Positions 40,663 to 49,586 of a stretch of DNA of 64,000 bases are shown in pieces. The stretch comes from an uncultured Lachnospiraceae bacterium (lineage in GTDB: Bacteria > Bacillota > Clostridia > Lachnospirales > Lachnospiraceae). The translations under genes and the position numbers were made by a program. Under the pieces are notes generated by a model that saw only the letters and a list, made by a program, of their open reading frames with translations, had not been told where the DNA came from and did no database searches. The stretch spans positions 1 through 64,000 of the forward strand of contig CAMKQH010000011.1 of assembly GCA_946414885.1 (NCBI GenBank). Reading direction: 5' to 3'. The stretch's first letter is position 1; each line of letters begins with the position of its first letter.

Positions 40663-41691
40663 ATGGCAAAGGGCAGAAAAGCAGTTACCATGTCTGACAT
40701 CGCAAAAAAAGTAAACGTGAGCACGGTCACCGTTTCCAAGGCGCTCTCCGGACAAAAGGGCGTCAGCGAGGAGATGCGGGAACAGATCCTGCGTCTTGCA
40801 AGACAGATGGGTTACAAGGCCGTTCACGGCGGAAAGGAACCTGGCACGGGTTTCCGGATCGGCGTTTTGATGCCGCCTGGGGCCTTGGCTTCGTTTGATT
40901 CCTTTTATTGGCGGCTCTATCAGGCAACTTCGGAGAAGGCAATGGAAAAGAATTGCTTTACGGGGTATGAAAGCCTGACGGAGGAAATGACGAAACAGGG
41001 CGTGCTTCCGAGACTTGTCACGGACAGCATGGTGGACGGACTCATTGTGATCGGCCGTCCGAAGGAAAAATACCTGGCTCTGTTAAAGGAGCGTGCGGGC
41101 ATGCCCATGGTGTTCCTGGATTTTTATGACAATTCCCTGGACGTGGACTGCTTTATTTCTGACAGCTTTTACGGATCATATCTTCTCACGGAATATCTGT
41201 TGGACCGGGGTCATAAAGATATTGCTTTTGTAGGAACGCTTTATGCAACGAACAGCATTACGGATAGATTCCTTGGCTTCCAAAAGGCGATGATGGAGCG
41301 GGGGCTTTCCGTGCCAGAGTCGCACGTGATCCCAGACCGTGCGCGGGAAAAGGGGACGGATGAAAACTATGACACCTTTACTTTCCCCAAGAAGATGCCC
41401 ACGGCTTTTGTCTGTAACTGTGATCACGTTGCGGGAATTTTGATCAGGAACCTTGAGGAGATGGGCTTTCGCGTTCCAGAGGATGTTTCCGTGACGGGCT
41501 TTGACAATTATCCCAGTGAAAAGGAGCTTGGGGTGGCAGTTACGACTTATGCGGTGGACCTGCAGGCCATGGCTAGGGCAGCGGTGAAGTCGCTGATCCG
41601 GCAGATGAACGGGGAGAACGTAAGACGTGGGATCCACGTCGTGGAAGGGCAGCTCGTGATCAAGAACAGCGTTCGCATCATAAAGCGGTGA
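40663..41691 (+). CDS. LacI family transcriptional regulator
   Basis: A 342-residue repressor type protein. The N-terminal helix-turn-helix reads VTMSDIAKKVNVSTVTVSKA, followed by the hinge helix region VSEEMREQILRLARQMGY and the periplasmic-binding-like effector domain (RIGVLMPPGA, IAFVGTLYATNSITDRFLGF, VTGFDNYPSEKELGVAVTTY). The ATG at 40663 is chosen because GAGGTAAGAG precedes it. Located in the middle of the mannan cluster, it most likely senses a manno-oligosaccharide and controls this locus and the transporter operon; target sites are not proven. Confidence 0.92.
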   Translation: MAKGRKAVTMSDIAKKVNVSTVTVSKALSGQKGVSEEMREQILRLARQMGYKAVHGGKEPGTGFRIGVLMPPGALASFDSFYWRLYQATSEKAMEKNCFTGYESLTEEMTKQGVLPRLVTDSMVDGLIVIGRPKEKYLALLKERAGMPMVFLDFYDNSLDVDCFISDSFYGSYLLTEYLLDRGHKDIAFVGTLYATNSITDRFLGFQKAMMERGLSVPESHVIPDRAREKGTDENYDTFTFPKKMPTAFVCNCDHVAGILIRNLEEMGFRVPEDVSVTGFDNYPSEKELGVAVTTYAVDLQAMARAAVKSLIRQMNGENVRRGIHVVEGQLVIKNSVRIIKR

Positions 41692-41747
41692 GTAATTCTG
41701 TTTAATCTGGCGCAAGACAAATGCAAACAAAAGGAGCGGAAAAGAGC

Positions 41748-42899
41748 ATGGATGAGACAACGTACCGGGATGGCCTGACGGTTGCCGGAGATGATTCCAG
41801 AATTGTAAAATGCATGCAAAGGGCTTTGGCCGGGGAAAAGCTTACGGTGGCTTTTTTGGGCGGTTCCATTACGCAGGGATGCCTTGCCAGTGAACCAAAG
41901 CTTTGTTATGCATACAGAACCTATGACTGGTGGGAGCGCAATTTCCCGGAAGCGGAAATCTCCTATTGGAATGCAGGCATTGGCGCGACAACGTCGCATC
42001 TTGGCGTTGCCAGACTGCAGGAGGACGTGCTGTCACAAAGACCGGATTTTGTGATCGTTGAGTTTTCCGTAAACGACGAGGACGAAAGCCCGCATTTTAA
42101 GGAGACGTACGAGAGTCTAGTGCGCAGAATCCTTTTGGCTCCTTGGAAACCTGCGCTCATGCTGGTGCACAACGTCCGTTATGATGACGGGGGAAATGCG
42201 GAGGCGATCCACAGACCCGTCGGGGAGCGTTACCGCGTGCCGAGCGTAAGCATGAAGCCTTCGATCTATGCGAGGGTGGCTCAGGGACAGATCGAGAAAC
42301 GCAGCATCACGCAGGATGACCTGCATCCAAATGACTTGGGGCATGAATACGTGGCAGGCGTGATCACCACGTTTCTGGAGGACGTAAGGAAGAAGGCGTT
42401 GATGTTTGGGGCGGATGCGAATGCCGGCGGCGAGGCGGATTCTTCGGACTCGTTTTTGCCTCTTCCAATCCCGCTCACGCGAAGCAGCTACGAAAACGTA
42501 ACGCGCTATCGCAATTATCAGATCTCGCCGGTTGAAAATGATGGCTTCAAACAGGATAACAAGCCGCAGCAGGCAATCGCGGATTGCTTTAAGCGGGGCT
42601 GGAAGGCATCGGATCTGGGAGACCGCATCAAATTCCGGGTCCGGGGCGGAAACATCGCGGTTCAGTACCGGAAAACGGTGAGAAAGCCTGCGCCGGTTGC
42701 CACACTGTATCTTGACGGGGACCGGAGCAGGGGGATTACTCTCGATGCTAATTTCACGGAAGACTGGGGGGATTGCATCTACCTGCAGACGGTTTTGGAA
42801 CACGGAAATTTCGCTGACCATACGGTTGAGATAGAGATTACGGAAGCCGGACCTGGGGACGCGGAGTGCTTTTACCTCGTATCCCTGATCGCTGGCTGA
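41748..42899 (+). CDS. CE17-like SGNH acetyl esterase with C-terminal carbohydrate-binding domain
   Basis: A 383-residue esterase. The SGNH domain is at the N-terminus: FLGGSITQG with Ser40, NAGIGATTS (block II Gly), VEFSVNDED (block III Asn) and DDLHPNDLGHEY with Asp190 and His193. From about residue 240 a beta-sandwich of CBM35-like type follows (FRVRGGNIAVQYRKT, YLDGDRSRGI). The layout matches CE17 mannan O-acetyl esterases known from Roseburia. Cytosolic, no signal peptide. ATG at 41748 after AAAGGAGCGG. Works with the CE2-like enzyme to remove acetyl groups that would block the phosphorylases. Confidence 0.78.
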   Translation: MDETTYRDGLTVAGDDSRIVKCMQRALAGEKLTVAFLGGSITQGCLASEPKLCYAYRTYDWWERNFPEAEISYWNAGIGATTSHLGVARLQEDVLSQRPDFVIVEFSVNDEDESPHFKETYESLVRRILLAPWKPALMLVHNVRYDDGGNAEAIHRPVGERYRVPSVSMKPSIYARVAQGQIEKRSITQDDLHPNDLGHEYVAGVITTFLEDVRKKALMFGADANAGGEADSSDSFLPLPIPLTRSSYENVTRYRNYQISPVENDGFKQDNKPQQAIADCFKRGWKASDLGDRIKFRVRGGNIAVQYRKTVRKPAPVATLYLDGDRSRGITLDANFTEDWGDCIYLQTVLEHGNFADHTVEIEITEAGPGDAECFYLVSLIAG

Positions 42900-42913
42900 C
42901 AAAGGAGGACTTC

Positions 42914-45139
42914 ATGAGCATACAATACTTGGAAAAGGAACGAATTTTCTGTTTACATACGCCGAATACTTCGTATTTGCTTGGCATCGTGGCCCAGGAA
43001 GGTTTTTTGGGGCATCTCTATTACGGGAAAAGATTATTGGACGTAAGCGGCGCACAGTATCTTTTAAAGCTGGAGGAGCCGCCCTTTGTGCCGGAGAAAA
43101 ACGACAGGGACAGGAGCTCCTTCATGGACTGCTTTCCCTTCGAATATTCCTCGCACGGCGTGGGGGATTTCCGGGAGAGCAGCATTAAGATCCGCACGGC
43201 AAAGGGTCATGCAGCCGTAAACCCGGTTTACGTAAGTCACGAGATCAAAAAGGGAAAAGGAAAGCTTGCAGGTTTACCGGCAACCTTTGGCAATGAGGGA
43301 GAGGTGACGACGCTTGTGATCACCTGTACGGATCCCGTGACGAAGCTGAACGTGGAACTGTCATATTCCACCTTCGAAAACGTGGACGTCATTGCCAGGA
43401 GTGTCAGGGTGATCAATGCCTCCGGAGAAGCCCTGTGGCTGGAAAAGGTCATGAGCGCTTGTCTGGATCTGGAGGCAAGGGAATATGACGTATTAACGCT
43501 ACACGGTTCCTGGGCGAGGGAGCGTCATAAGGAGAGAAGGCCGCTGGGATTTGGAAAAACCAGTGTTTCTTCCCTGCGAGGGGAAAGCAGTCATCAAGAG
43601 CATCCGTTTCTTGCGCTGCTGTCGAAAAACGCGAGTCAGACGGAGGGTGAGGTTTACGGATTGCATTTTGCGTATTCCGGAAACTTTTTGGCGCAGGCAG
43701 AGCGCAGCCAGTTTGGACAGATCCGCGTTGTCATGGGAATTCATCCGGAAGAGTTTTCCTGGAAACTGGAGCCCGGTGAGAGCTTTCAGGCGCCGGAGGT
43801 GTTGATAACCTATTCTGCCAAGGGACTTGGAGGCATGAGCAGAAGCTATCATGACCTCTACAGAAACCATTTGATCCGGAGCCCTTGGCTGCATAAAAAG
43901 CGTCCCATACTAATCAACAACTGGGAGGCTACCTATTTTGATTTCAATGCGGAAAAGATCCTGGACATTGCGAAGGAAAGCGCAAAGCTTGGAATAGAAA
44001 TGCTGGTGCTGGATGACGGCTGGTTTGGGAACCGGTTTGACGACAACCGCTCTCTCGGCGACTGGCAGGTAAATGAGACGAAGCTTCCAGGCGGTCTTGG
44101 AAAGCTGGTTTCCGAGATCAACGCCCTGGGATTAAAGTTTGGCATCTGGTTTGAGCCGGAGATGATCTCGCCGGAGTCAAAGCTGTTTGAAGAACATCCT
44201 GACTGGGCCATCCAGATTTCCGGAAGAAGACCTTGCAGGGCCCGAAACCAGTACGTGCTTGATGTTGGACGAAAGGAAGTCAGGGATTATATTTTAAAGC
44301 AAATGTTTGACGTATTGCATTCCGCCAACGTAGAATACGTAAAATGGGACATGAACAGACCGCTTACGGATCTTGGAAGCGCTGCGCTCCCGGCAGACAG
44401 ACAGGGAGAAATCTGCCACAGGTTCGTGCTTGGTATGTATGAAATGCAGGAGCGCCTTTTGCAAGAGTTTCCCAATTTGCTTTTGGAAAATTGTTCCGGC
44501 GGGGGCGGCCGGTTTGATCCGGGCATGCTATATTACAGTCCCCAGATCTGGTGCTCGGATGACACGGATGCGGTAGAGCGTCTTGCGATCCAGGAAGGGA
44601 CGGCACTTCTGTATCCCCTTTGCTCGATGGGAGCCCACGTGAGCGTCTGCCCGAACCATACCGTTGGGAGAAGCACGCCATTTGCGACGAGAGCCATGGT
44701 TGCATTGGCGGGAACCTTTGGGTATGAGCTTGACGTCACCAAGCTGTCAGATGCGGAGAAGGAAGAGATCCCCAGTCAGATCCGGGCGTACCACGCATTT
44801 CATGATCTGATCCGGGAAGGCACCTATTACCGGAATGCCTCCTATCAGGAGAATCATGACTATGATTGTTTCCAGGTTGTCGGAAAGGGCGGGAAGAGGT
44901 CTTTGGTCTTCTTTACGCAGGTTCTGGCAACACCCAATGAACACAGCCGCTGCATACGGCTTCAAGGACTGCGGGAGAACGTGAAATATAAGGTCATCCA
45001 GGTAAATCTAAACAAAAAGGAGCTTCTTACGGATACTGGGAAAGTGGTCAGCGGCAGCATTTTGATGAATGCGGGAATGATCATGGACAGACCTTGGGGA
45101 GATTTTCAGGGAAGGCTCTACTGGCTGGAGGAATGCTAG
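42914..45139 (+). CDS. Alpha-galactosidase, GH36 family
   Basis: A 741-residue cytosolic retaining alpha-galactosidase. An N-terminal beta-supersandwich (about 1-330) is followed by the catalytic barrel with VLDDGWFGNRFDDNRSLGDW, FGIWFEPEMISPES, VKWDMNRPL (nucleophile Asp479) and CSDDTDAVERL (acid/base Asp549); SGGGGRFDPGML and GAHVSVCPNHT are further family markers. Residue numbers nearly coincide with characterised bacterial GH36 enzymes. It would remove alpha-1,6-galactose from galactomannan oligosaccharides. The ATG at 42914 follows AAAGGAGG; it lies 14 bases after the CE17-like gene, in the same operon. Confidence 0.95.
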   Translation: MSIQYLEKERIFCLHTPNTSYLLGIVAQEGFLGHLYYGKRLLDVSGAQYLLKLEEPPFVPEKNDRDRSSFMDCFPFEYSSHGVGDFRESSIKIRTAKGHAAVNPVYVSHEIKKGKGKLAGLPATFGNEGEVTTLVITCTDPVTKLNVELSYSTFENVDVIARSVRVINASGEALWLEKVMSACLDLEAREYDVLTLHGSWARERHKERRPLGFGKTSVSSLRGESSHQEHPFLALLSKNASQTEGEVYGLHFAYSGNFLAQAERSQFGQIRVVMGIHPEEFSWKLEPGESFQAPEVLITYSAKGLGGMSRSYHDLYRNHLIRSPWLHKKRPILINNWEATYFDFNAEKILDIAKESAKLGIEMLVLDDGWFGNRFDDNRSLGDWQVNETKLPGGLGKLVSEINALGLKFGIWFEPEMISPESKLFEEHPDWAIQISGRRPCRARNQYVLDVGRKEVRDYILKQMFDVLHSANVEYVKWDMNRPLTDLGSAALPADRQGEICHRFVLGMYEMQERLLQEFPNLLLENCSGGGGRFDPGMLYYSPQIWCSDDTDAVERLAIQEGTALLYPLCSMGAHVSVCPNHTVGRSTPFATRAMVALAGTFGYELDVTKLSDAEKEEIPSQIRAYHAFHDLIREGTYYRNASYQENHDYDCFQVVGKGGKRSLVFFTQVLATPNEHSRCIRLQGLRENVKYKVIQVNLNKKELLTDTGKVVSGSILMNAGMIMDRPWGDFQGRLYWLEEC

Positions 45140-45203
45140 GAAGCATTAGGTTGGGTTTATGTTTTGAATGGGCTTGAAAAGTGCTTCGAAAGGAAGGATA
45201 ACG

Positions 45204-46379
45204 GTGGGCATACACAAAAAGTATTATGAACTGGCAGAAGAACAGGAAAAGCTTCTGAGCAGAAAGAATGAGATTGACGAAAACTTTTATAACGGGATCT
45301 ACGAAAGGTATCGGTATCCAGTTCTGACGCGGGAACATGCGCCGGTCATCTGGCAGTATGATCTGGACGAAGATGCGAATCCATATTTTGAAAAACGGTT
45401 GGGGATCAATGCGACGTTTAATTCTGGAGCATTGGAACTGAACGGAAAATATTATCTGGTGGCGCGCGTGGAAGGAGATGACAGGAAATCGTTCTTCGCC
45501 GTGGCGGAGTCGGACAGCCCCGTGGACGGGTTCCGGTTTTGGGATTATCCGGTCCAGCTCCCGGATACCTGCCCGGAGGAAACTAACGTCTATGACATGC
45601 GTCTTACGAAGCATGAGGATGGGTATATATACGGTGTTTTTTGCTCGGAGAGCAAGGATACGGAGAGCCCTGACCTGTCAGCAGCCGTGGCGGCGGCAGG
45701 GATCGTGCGCACAAAGGATCTAAAGACCTGGGAGAGACTTCCGAACCTGCGGACGCTCCATTCCCCGCAGCAGAGAAACGTGGTGCTCCATCCTGAATTT
45801 GTGAACGGGAAATATGCTTTCTACACGCGGCCCATGGATGATTTCATCGACACGGGGAGCGGAGGCGGCATAGGCTTTGGACTTTGTGATGACGTGACGA
45901 ATGCCGTGATCGATGAGGAAATCATCACCAGCAAGAGAAAGTATCACACCGTCACGGAGGTAAAGAACGGCGCGGGTGCCGTTCCGATCAAGACGGATCT
46001 GGGATGGATCCATATTGCGCACGGCGTACGTAACACTGCAGCAGGCCTTCGCTACGTCATCTATGCCTTTGCAACGGCATTGGATGATCCGGCGAGAGTG
46101 ATCGCAGAGCCGTCGGGTTTGTTGATCGGACCGCGCGGGGAGGAGCGCGTCGGGGACGTGTCCAACGTAACTTTCACGAATGGCGCGATCACGTTGCCGG
46201 ACGGAACGGTATATATTTATTATGCATCCTCTGACACCAGGCTGCACGTGGCGAGGACAAGCATTGAAAGGCTTAAGGATTATGTGTTCCATGCGCCGGA
46301 GGATCCGCTCAGAAGCGCGGACTGCGTGGCACAAAGGTGCGAACTGGTGAGGAAAAACCTGGAATTGTTGAATCGTTAG
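45204..46379 (+). CDS. GH130_1-type 4-O-beta-D-mannosyl-D-glucose phosphorylase
   Basis: A 391-residue cytosolic phosphorylase. [40 protein letters not shown] with the likely catalytic Asp, [40 protein letters not shown] and the N-terminal [20 protein letters not shown] helix are characteristic of GH130_1, which splits mannosyl-glucose into mannose 1-phosphate and glucose. The GTG at 45204 follows AAGGAAGGAT and gives the usual family length; the upstream in-frame ATG has no ribosome site. Together with the GH130_2 enzyme it completes intracellular breakdown of glucomannan oligosaccharides. Confidence 0.9.
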   Translation: MGIHKKYYELAEEQEKLLSRKNEIDENFYNGIYERYRYPVLTREHAPVIWQYDLDEDANPYFEKRLGINATFNSGALELNGKYYLVARVEGDDRKSFFAVAESDSPVDGFRFWDYPVQLPDTCPEETNVYDMRLTKHEDGYIYGVFCSESKDTESPDLSAAVAAAGIVRTKDLKTWERLPNLRTLHSPQQRNVVLHPEFVNGKYAFYTRPMDDFIDTGSGGGIGFGLCDDVTNAVIDEEIITSKRKYHTVTEVKNGAGAVPIKTDLGWIHIAHGVRNTAAGLRYVIYAFATALDDPARVIAEPSGLLIGPRGEERVGDVSNVTFTNGAITLPDGTVYIYYASSDTRLHVARTSIERLKDYVFHAPEDPLRSADCVAQRCELVRKNLELLNR

Positions 46380-46432
46380 GATTCGGTAAGGTGACGAATG
46401 AAGAAACTAGACGCCTGGGAGGAATAATTTAA

Positions 46433-47392
46433 GTGACGGATAAAAACAGGGAAATCATTTTTTTGGAGCCCGAACTCAAGGAAAACGTATGGGGAGGAAA
46501 CCGACTCGTGACGGAATTTCATTATCGGGACGAGGGCGACGGCATCGGAGAGTGTTGGGGAATCAGCGCCCATCCCCACGGGGATTGTAAGATCGCGGAG
46601 GGAACGTGGAAGGGAAAAACCTTGTCATGGCTGTACCGGGAACACAGGGAGCTTTTCGGCAACGTAAAAGCTCCGGAGTTTCCTCTTTTGGTGAAGATCA
46701 TCGACGCAAAGGAAAAGCTGAGCATACAAGTGCATCCGGATGACGCATACGCAAAAGAGCATGAGAACGGGAGCCTTGGAAAGACGGAATGCTGGTACGT
46801 GCTGGATTGCCCGGAGGATGCGGAACTTGTCATAGGACATAACGCGAAAACCAGGGAAGAACTGGCAGACATGGTGCATGCGGGAAGATATGAGGAATTG
46901 ATCCGCAGGGTTCCCGTTAAGAAAGGCGATTGCGTGCAGATCATTCCCGGCACCATTCACGCCATCACGCCTGGAATGCTGATCTTGGAGACGCAGCAGA
47001 GCAGCGACGTGACGTATCGCGTTTACGATTACGGAAGGCTTGTGAACGGAAAGCCGAGACCGATCCACGTGGAACAGAGCATAGAGGTGACGAACGTCCC
47101 TGACCTGTCTGACAAGACGGGAATAAAACACTTTGCAAACCTGTCACCGAACGAGTTGCATGAGTTGGTTTCCTGTGAGTTTTACCGCATGTGGAAGCTT
47201 GACGTGGACGGAAGCTTCGAAATGGAGCAAAGCCATCCCTTCTTGCTTGTCAGTGTCTTAAGCGGGGAGGGAAGACTGGACGGCAGACCCATTCATAAAG
47301 GAATGCATATGATCCTTCCGGACGGATATGGAAATGTTTACGTTAACGGAAGGGTTGAATTGATGCTCACAACCGTGAACTGTACAAAGTGA
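46433..47392 (+). CDS. manA: Mannose-6-phosphate isomerase, class I
   Basis: A 319-residue zinc enzyme interconverting mannose 6-phosphate and fructose 6-phosphate. FLEPELKENVWGGNRL opens the protein; zinc ligands are in LSIQVHPDD and GKTECWYVLD, and GTIHAITPGMLILETQQSSD is the family-defining stretch. The short Firmicutes-type length is normal. The GTG start at 46433 has GGGAGG 10 bases upstream. It channels mannose units released by this locus into glycolysis. It closes the enzyme operon; a new promoter follows. Confidence 0.95.
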   Translation: MTDKNREIIFLEPELKENVWGGNRLVTEFHYRDEGDGIGECWGISAHPHGDCKIAEGTWKGKTLSWLYREHRELFGNVKAPEFPLLVKIIDAKEKLSIQVHPDDAYAKEHENGSLGKTECWYVLDCPEDAELVIGHNAKTREELADMVHAGRYEELIRRVPVKKGDCVQIIPGTIHAITPGMLILETQQSSDVTYRVYDYGRLVNGKPRPIHVEQSIEVTNVPDLSDKTGIKHFANLSPNELHELVSCEFYRMWKLDVDGSFEMEQSHPFLLVSVLSGEGRLDGRPIHKGMHMILPDGYGNVYVNGRVELMLTTVNCTK

Positions 47393-47463
47393 CTAAAAAA
47401 ACGATTTACATTTGGCCTTAATTTCTTCAAAAAATCGAAGAAAATCGATTTATACAGGGGTAT

Positions 47464-47483
47464 TTCTAACAAAAACGTTAGAA
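47464..47483. promoter_or_regulatory. Inverted-repeat operator candidate upstream of the ABC importer
   Basis: TTCTAAC and GTTAGAA form perfect 7-base arms 6 bases apart, ending 5 bases before the -35. Direct repeats of AAATCGA lie just upstream (about 47434-47453). Placement suits a regulator of importer expression, possibly the LacI protein encoded at 40663 or an activator. Confidence 0.55.
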
Positions 47484-47488
47484 TGCTA

Positions 47489-47517
47489 TTGGAAATTTGT
47501 ACATGTTGTTGTATAGT
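47489..47517 (+). promoter_or_regulatory. Promoter of the ABC importer operon
   Basis: TTGGAA and TATAGT are exactly 17 bases apart, 38 bases before the first permease gene. Confidence 0.75.
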
Positions 47518-47555
47518 AAAACAAATGTGAAAAACAAGGTTAAGGAGTTAATAAA

Positions 47556-48485
47556 ATGACGCTGAAGGAAAACATCAGACATTTCTTTCACAACATCTGG
47601 AAGCATAGAGTGCACGTGCTCATGGCACTTCCGACCTTCCTGATCATGTTCTTTTTCTTGTACGTACCGATGGCCGGTCTTGTAATGGCTTTCAAAAACT
47701 TTAACTACAACGACGGTATTTGGGGAAGTCCCTGGAAGGAACCCATTCTCGGTAACTTTGATTTCCTGACGGCATCGAAGGAATTGTTTGTCAACATGAC
47801 GACAAACACTTTAATGTATTACGTAATCTTCACCCTTCTGGGCACGTTCCTGAACGTGGTGTTGGCAATTTGCATCGACCAGCTGGTGTTTAAGAAGCTT
47901 GGCGGCGCCCTGCAGTCCATTTTGATTATCCCAATCTTTATCTCTTATGCGGCAGTGCAGTTTATCGTGTATGCATACTTGGACAGAGATACCGGAATGA
48001 TCAATCATCTGTTTGGCACCAGCATCCGCTGGTATGCAGAGGCAAAGTACTGGCCGGTGATCCTAACCATTGTGAAGATGTGGAACAGCGTGGGTTATGG
48101 TTCCGTGCTTTACATGTCCGTGCTTGCGGGCGTGGACCAGCAGCTCTATGAGGCAGCCCAGATTGACGGCGCAAACAAGTGGAAGCAGATCAGACACATT
48201 ACGATTCCTTCCCTGATCCCCATGATCACGGTTATGTTGCTTTTGTCCGTTGGTAACATCATGAGATCTGATACCGGTTTGTTTTATCAGGTAACCAGAA
48301 ACAGCGGTGCGCTGAATCCTACCACCCGCGTTATCGATTCCTATGTATTGAACTCCATTTTGCACAGTTCAAACTTCGGATTTACTGCAGCCGCATCCTT
48401 CTTCCAGTCCATCGTGGGCCTGATCCTGATCATCATAGCCAACTTTGTGGTTCGTAAGCTCGAGCCCGAGAATGCATTGTTTTAA
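47556..48485 (+). CDS. Sugar ABC transporter permease (LplB type)
   Basis: A 309-residue inner-membrane permease with six predicted spans, of the carbohydrate-uptake class. The EAA loop that docks the ATPase reads YEAAQIDGANKWKQIRHITI near residue 205; the PMAGLVMAFKNFNYNDGIWG start is typical of LplB-like subunits. It pairs with the second permease and binding protein downstream. Position right after the mannan enzymes suggests transport of manno-oligosaccharides. No ATPase gene is present in the operon, so a shared MsmK/UgpC-type ATPase is probably used. Confidence 0.93.
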   Translation: MTLKENIRHFFHNIWKHRVHVLMALPTFLIMFFFLYVPMAGLVMAFKNFNYNDGIWGSPWKEPILGNFDFLTASKELFVNMTTNTLMYYVIFTLLGTFLNVVLAICIDQLVFKKLGGALQSILIIPIFISYAAVQFIVYAYLDRDTGMINHLFGTSIRWYAEAKYWPVILTIVKMWNSVGYGSVLYMSVLAGVDQQLYEAAQIDGANKWKQIRHITIPSLIPMITVMLLLSVGNIMRSDTGLFYQVTRNSGALNPTTRVIDSYVLNSILHSSNFGFTAAASFFQSIVGLILIIIANFVVRKLEPENALF

Positions 48486-48500
48486 GGGAGGGTACAGGCG

Positions 48501-49487
48501 ATGGAACAAAAAGTGGAACAAAACGTGGAAGAAGTTAAGAGGCTTTCCAGAAAAGAACAAAAGAAGCTTGATAAATTATATGACCTTCAGTATGGCGTGA
48601 AGGCAAAAAAGGGCGTTGGACAGTATATTCTGGCCGCATGCCTAATTCTCTACACGATAATCGTGGCCATGCCCATTCTCCTTGTGTTTATCTCCGCATT
48701 TGCGGATGAGGAAACGCTTGCAACAAACGGTTTTAGTTATTTCCCTGCAAAATGGTCCTTAAGCGGCATGAATGCGGTTCTCCGATATGGAAAGCAGTTG
48801 GCTACGTCTTATGCGGTGACCATCCTGATCACCGTGGGAGGAACGCTGATCGGTCTTTTGTGCATGAGCCTTTTTGCTTATGCCATCAGCCGCAGGGACT
48901 TTAGACTGCGCGGATTCCTGGCAATCTATGCCATGATCCCGATGCTGTTCAACGGCGGTCAGCTTTCCGGATACATTGTGTTCACTTCCATGTATGGCAT
49001 GAAGGACAGCCTTTGGCTTTTAATGCTGCCGATCTGTTGTACGACGATGAACATCATCATCTTAAGGACTTACATCCAAAACAGCGTGCCTGAGGAACTT
49101 ATGGATTCCGCAAGGATCGACGGTGCGGGAGAGTGGAGAACCTTCTTCCAGATCACCCTGCCGCTGATGAAGCCGACGCTGGCAGCCGTAGGTTTCATGA
49201 TGGCTACCACGTATTGGAATGACTGGCAGAATGCGTTGCTCTATATTCAAAGCGACTCCAAGAAGCCTTTGCAGCTCCTTTTGGTCAACATTCAGAAGAA
49301 CATTGAAACTCTGCTGAATGCAAGAAACATTCCCTCTGCGGCACTTGCGGCCATGCAGGGAAAAGTTCCCCAGTATTCCGCAACCATGGCAACCGTGGTA
49401 ATGGTTATCGGCCCTATCATGATCCTGTATCCCTTCTTCCAGAAGTACTTTGCAAAGGGCTTGACCATGGGTTCCGTAAAGGGTTAA
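48501..49487 (+). CDS. Sugar ABC transporter permease (LplC/AraQ type)
   Basis: A 328-residue permease, six predicted spans after a charged cytosolic N-terminus of about 45 residues (KVEQNVEEVKRLSRKEQKKL), which is longer than usual. The EAA loop is MDSARIDGAGEWRTFFQITL near residue 205. PMLFNGGQLSGYIV and the C-terminal FFQKYFAKGLTMGSVKG are standard for this subunit. Sits 15 bases after the first permease gene. Forms the heterodimeric channel with it. Confidence 0.93.
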   Translation: MEQKVEQNVEEVKRLSRKEQKKLDKLYDLQYGVKAKKGVGQYILAACLILYTIIVAMPILLVFISAFADEETLATNGFSYFPAKWSLSGMNAVLRYGKQLATSYAVTILITVGGTLIGLLCMSLFAYAISRRDFRLRGFLAIYAMIPMLFNGGQLSGYIVFTSMYGMKDSLWLLMLPICCTTMNIIILRTYIQNSVPEELMDSARIDGAGEWRTFFQITLPLMKPTLAAVGFMMATTYWNDWQNALLYIQSDSKKPLQLLLVNIQKNIETLLNARNIPSAALAAMQGKVPQYSATMATVVMVIGPIMILYPFFQKYFAKGLTMGSVKG

Positions 49488-49516
49488 CTTGGACCCGGAC
49501 GTAAATCAGATATTCA

Positions 49517-49537
49517 AAGGATTTATGGCGAATCCTT
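49517..49537 (+). promoter_or_regulatory. Hairpin between permease and binding-protein genes
   Basis: AAGGATT and AATCCTT pair around a 7-base loop in the 99-base gap before the binding-protein gene. Such intercistronic stems often block decay or act as processing sites, raising binding-protein levels over permeases. No T-run follows. Confidence 0.4.
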
Positions 49538-49586
49538 ATAGAATATACACATCACATTATTTATTTTTAAGGGAGGATTCAGAGAA

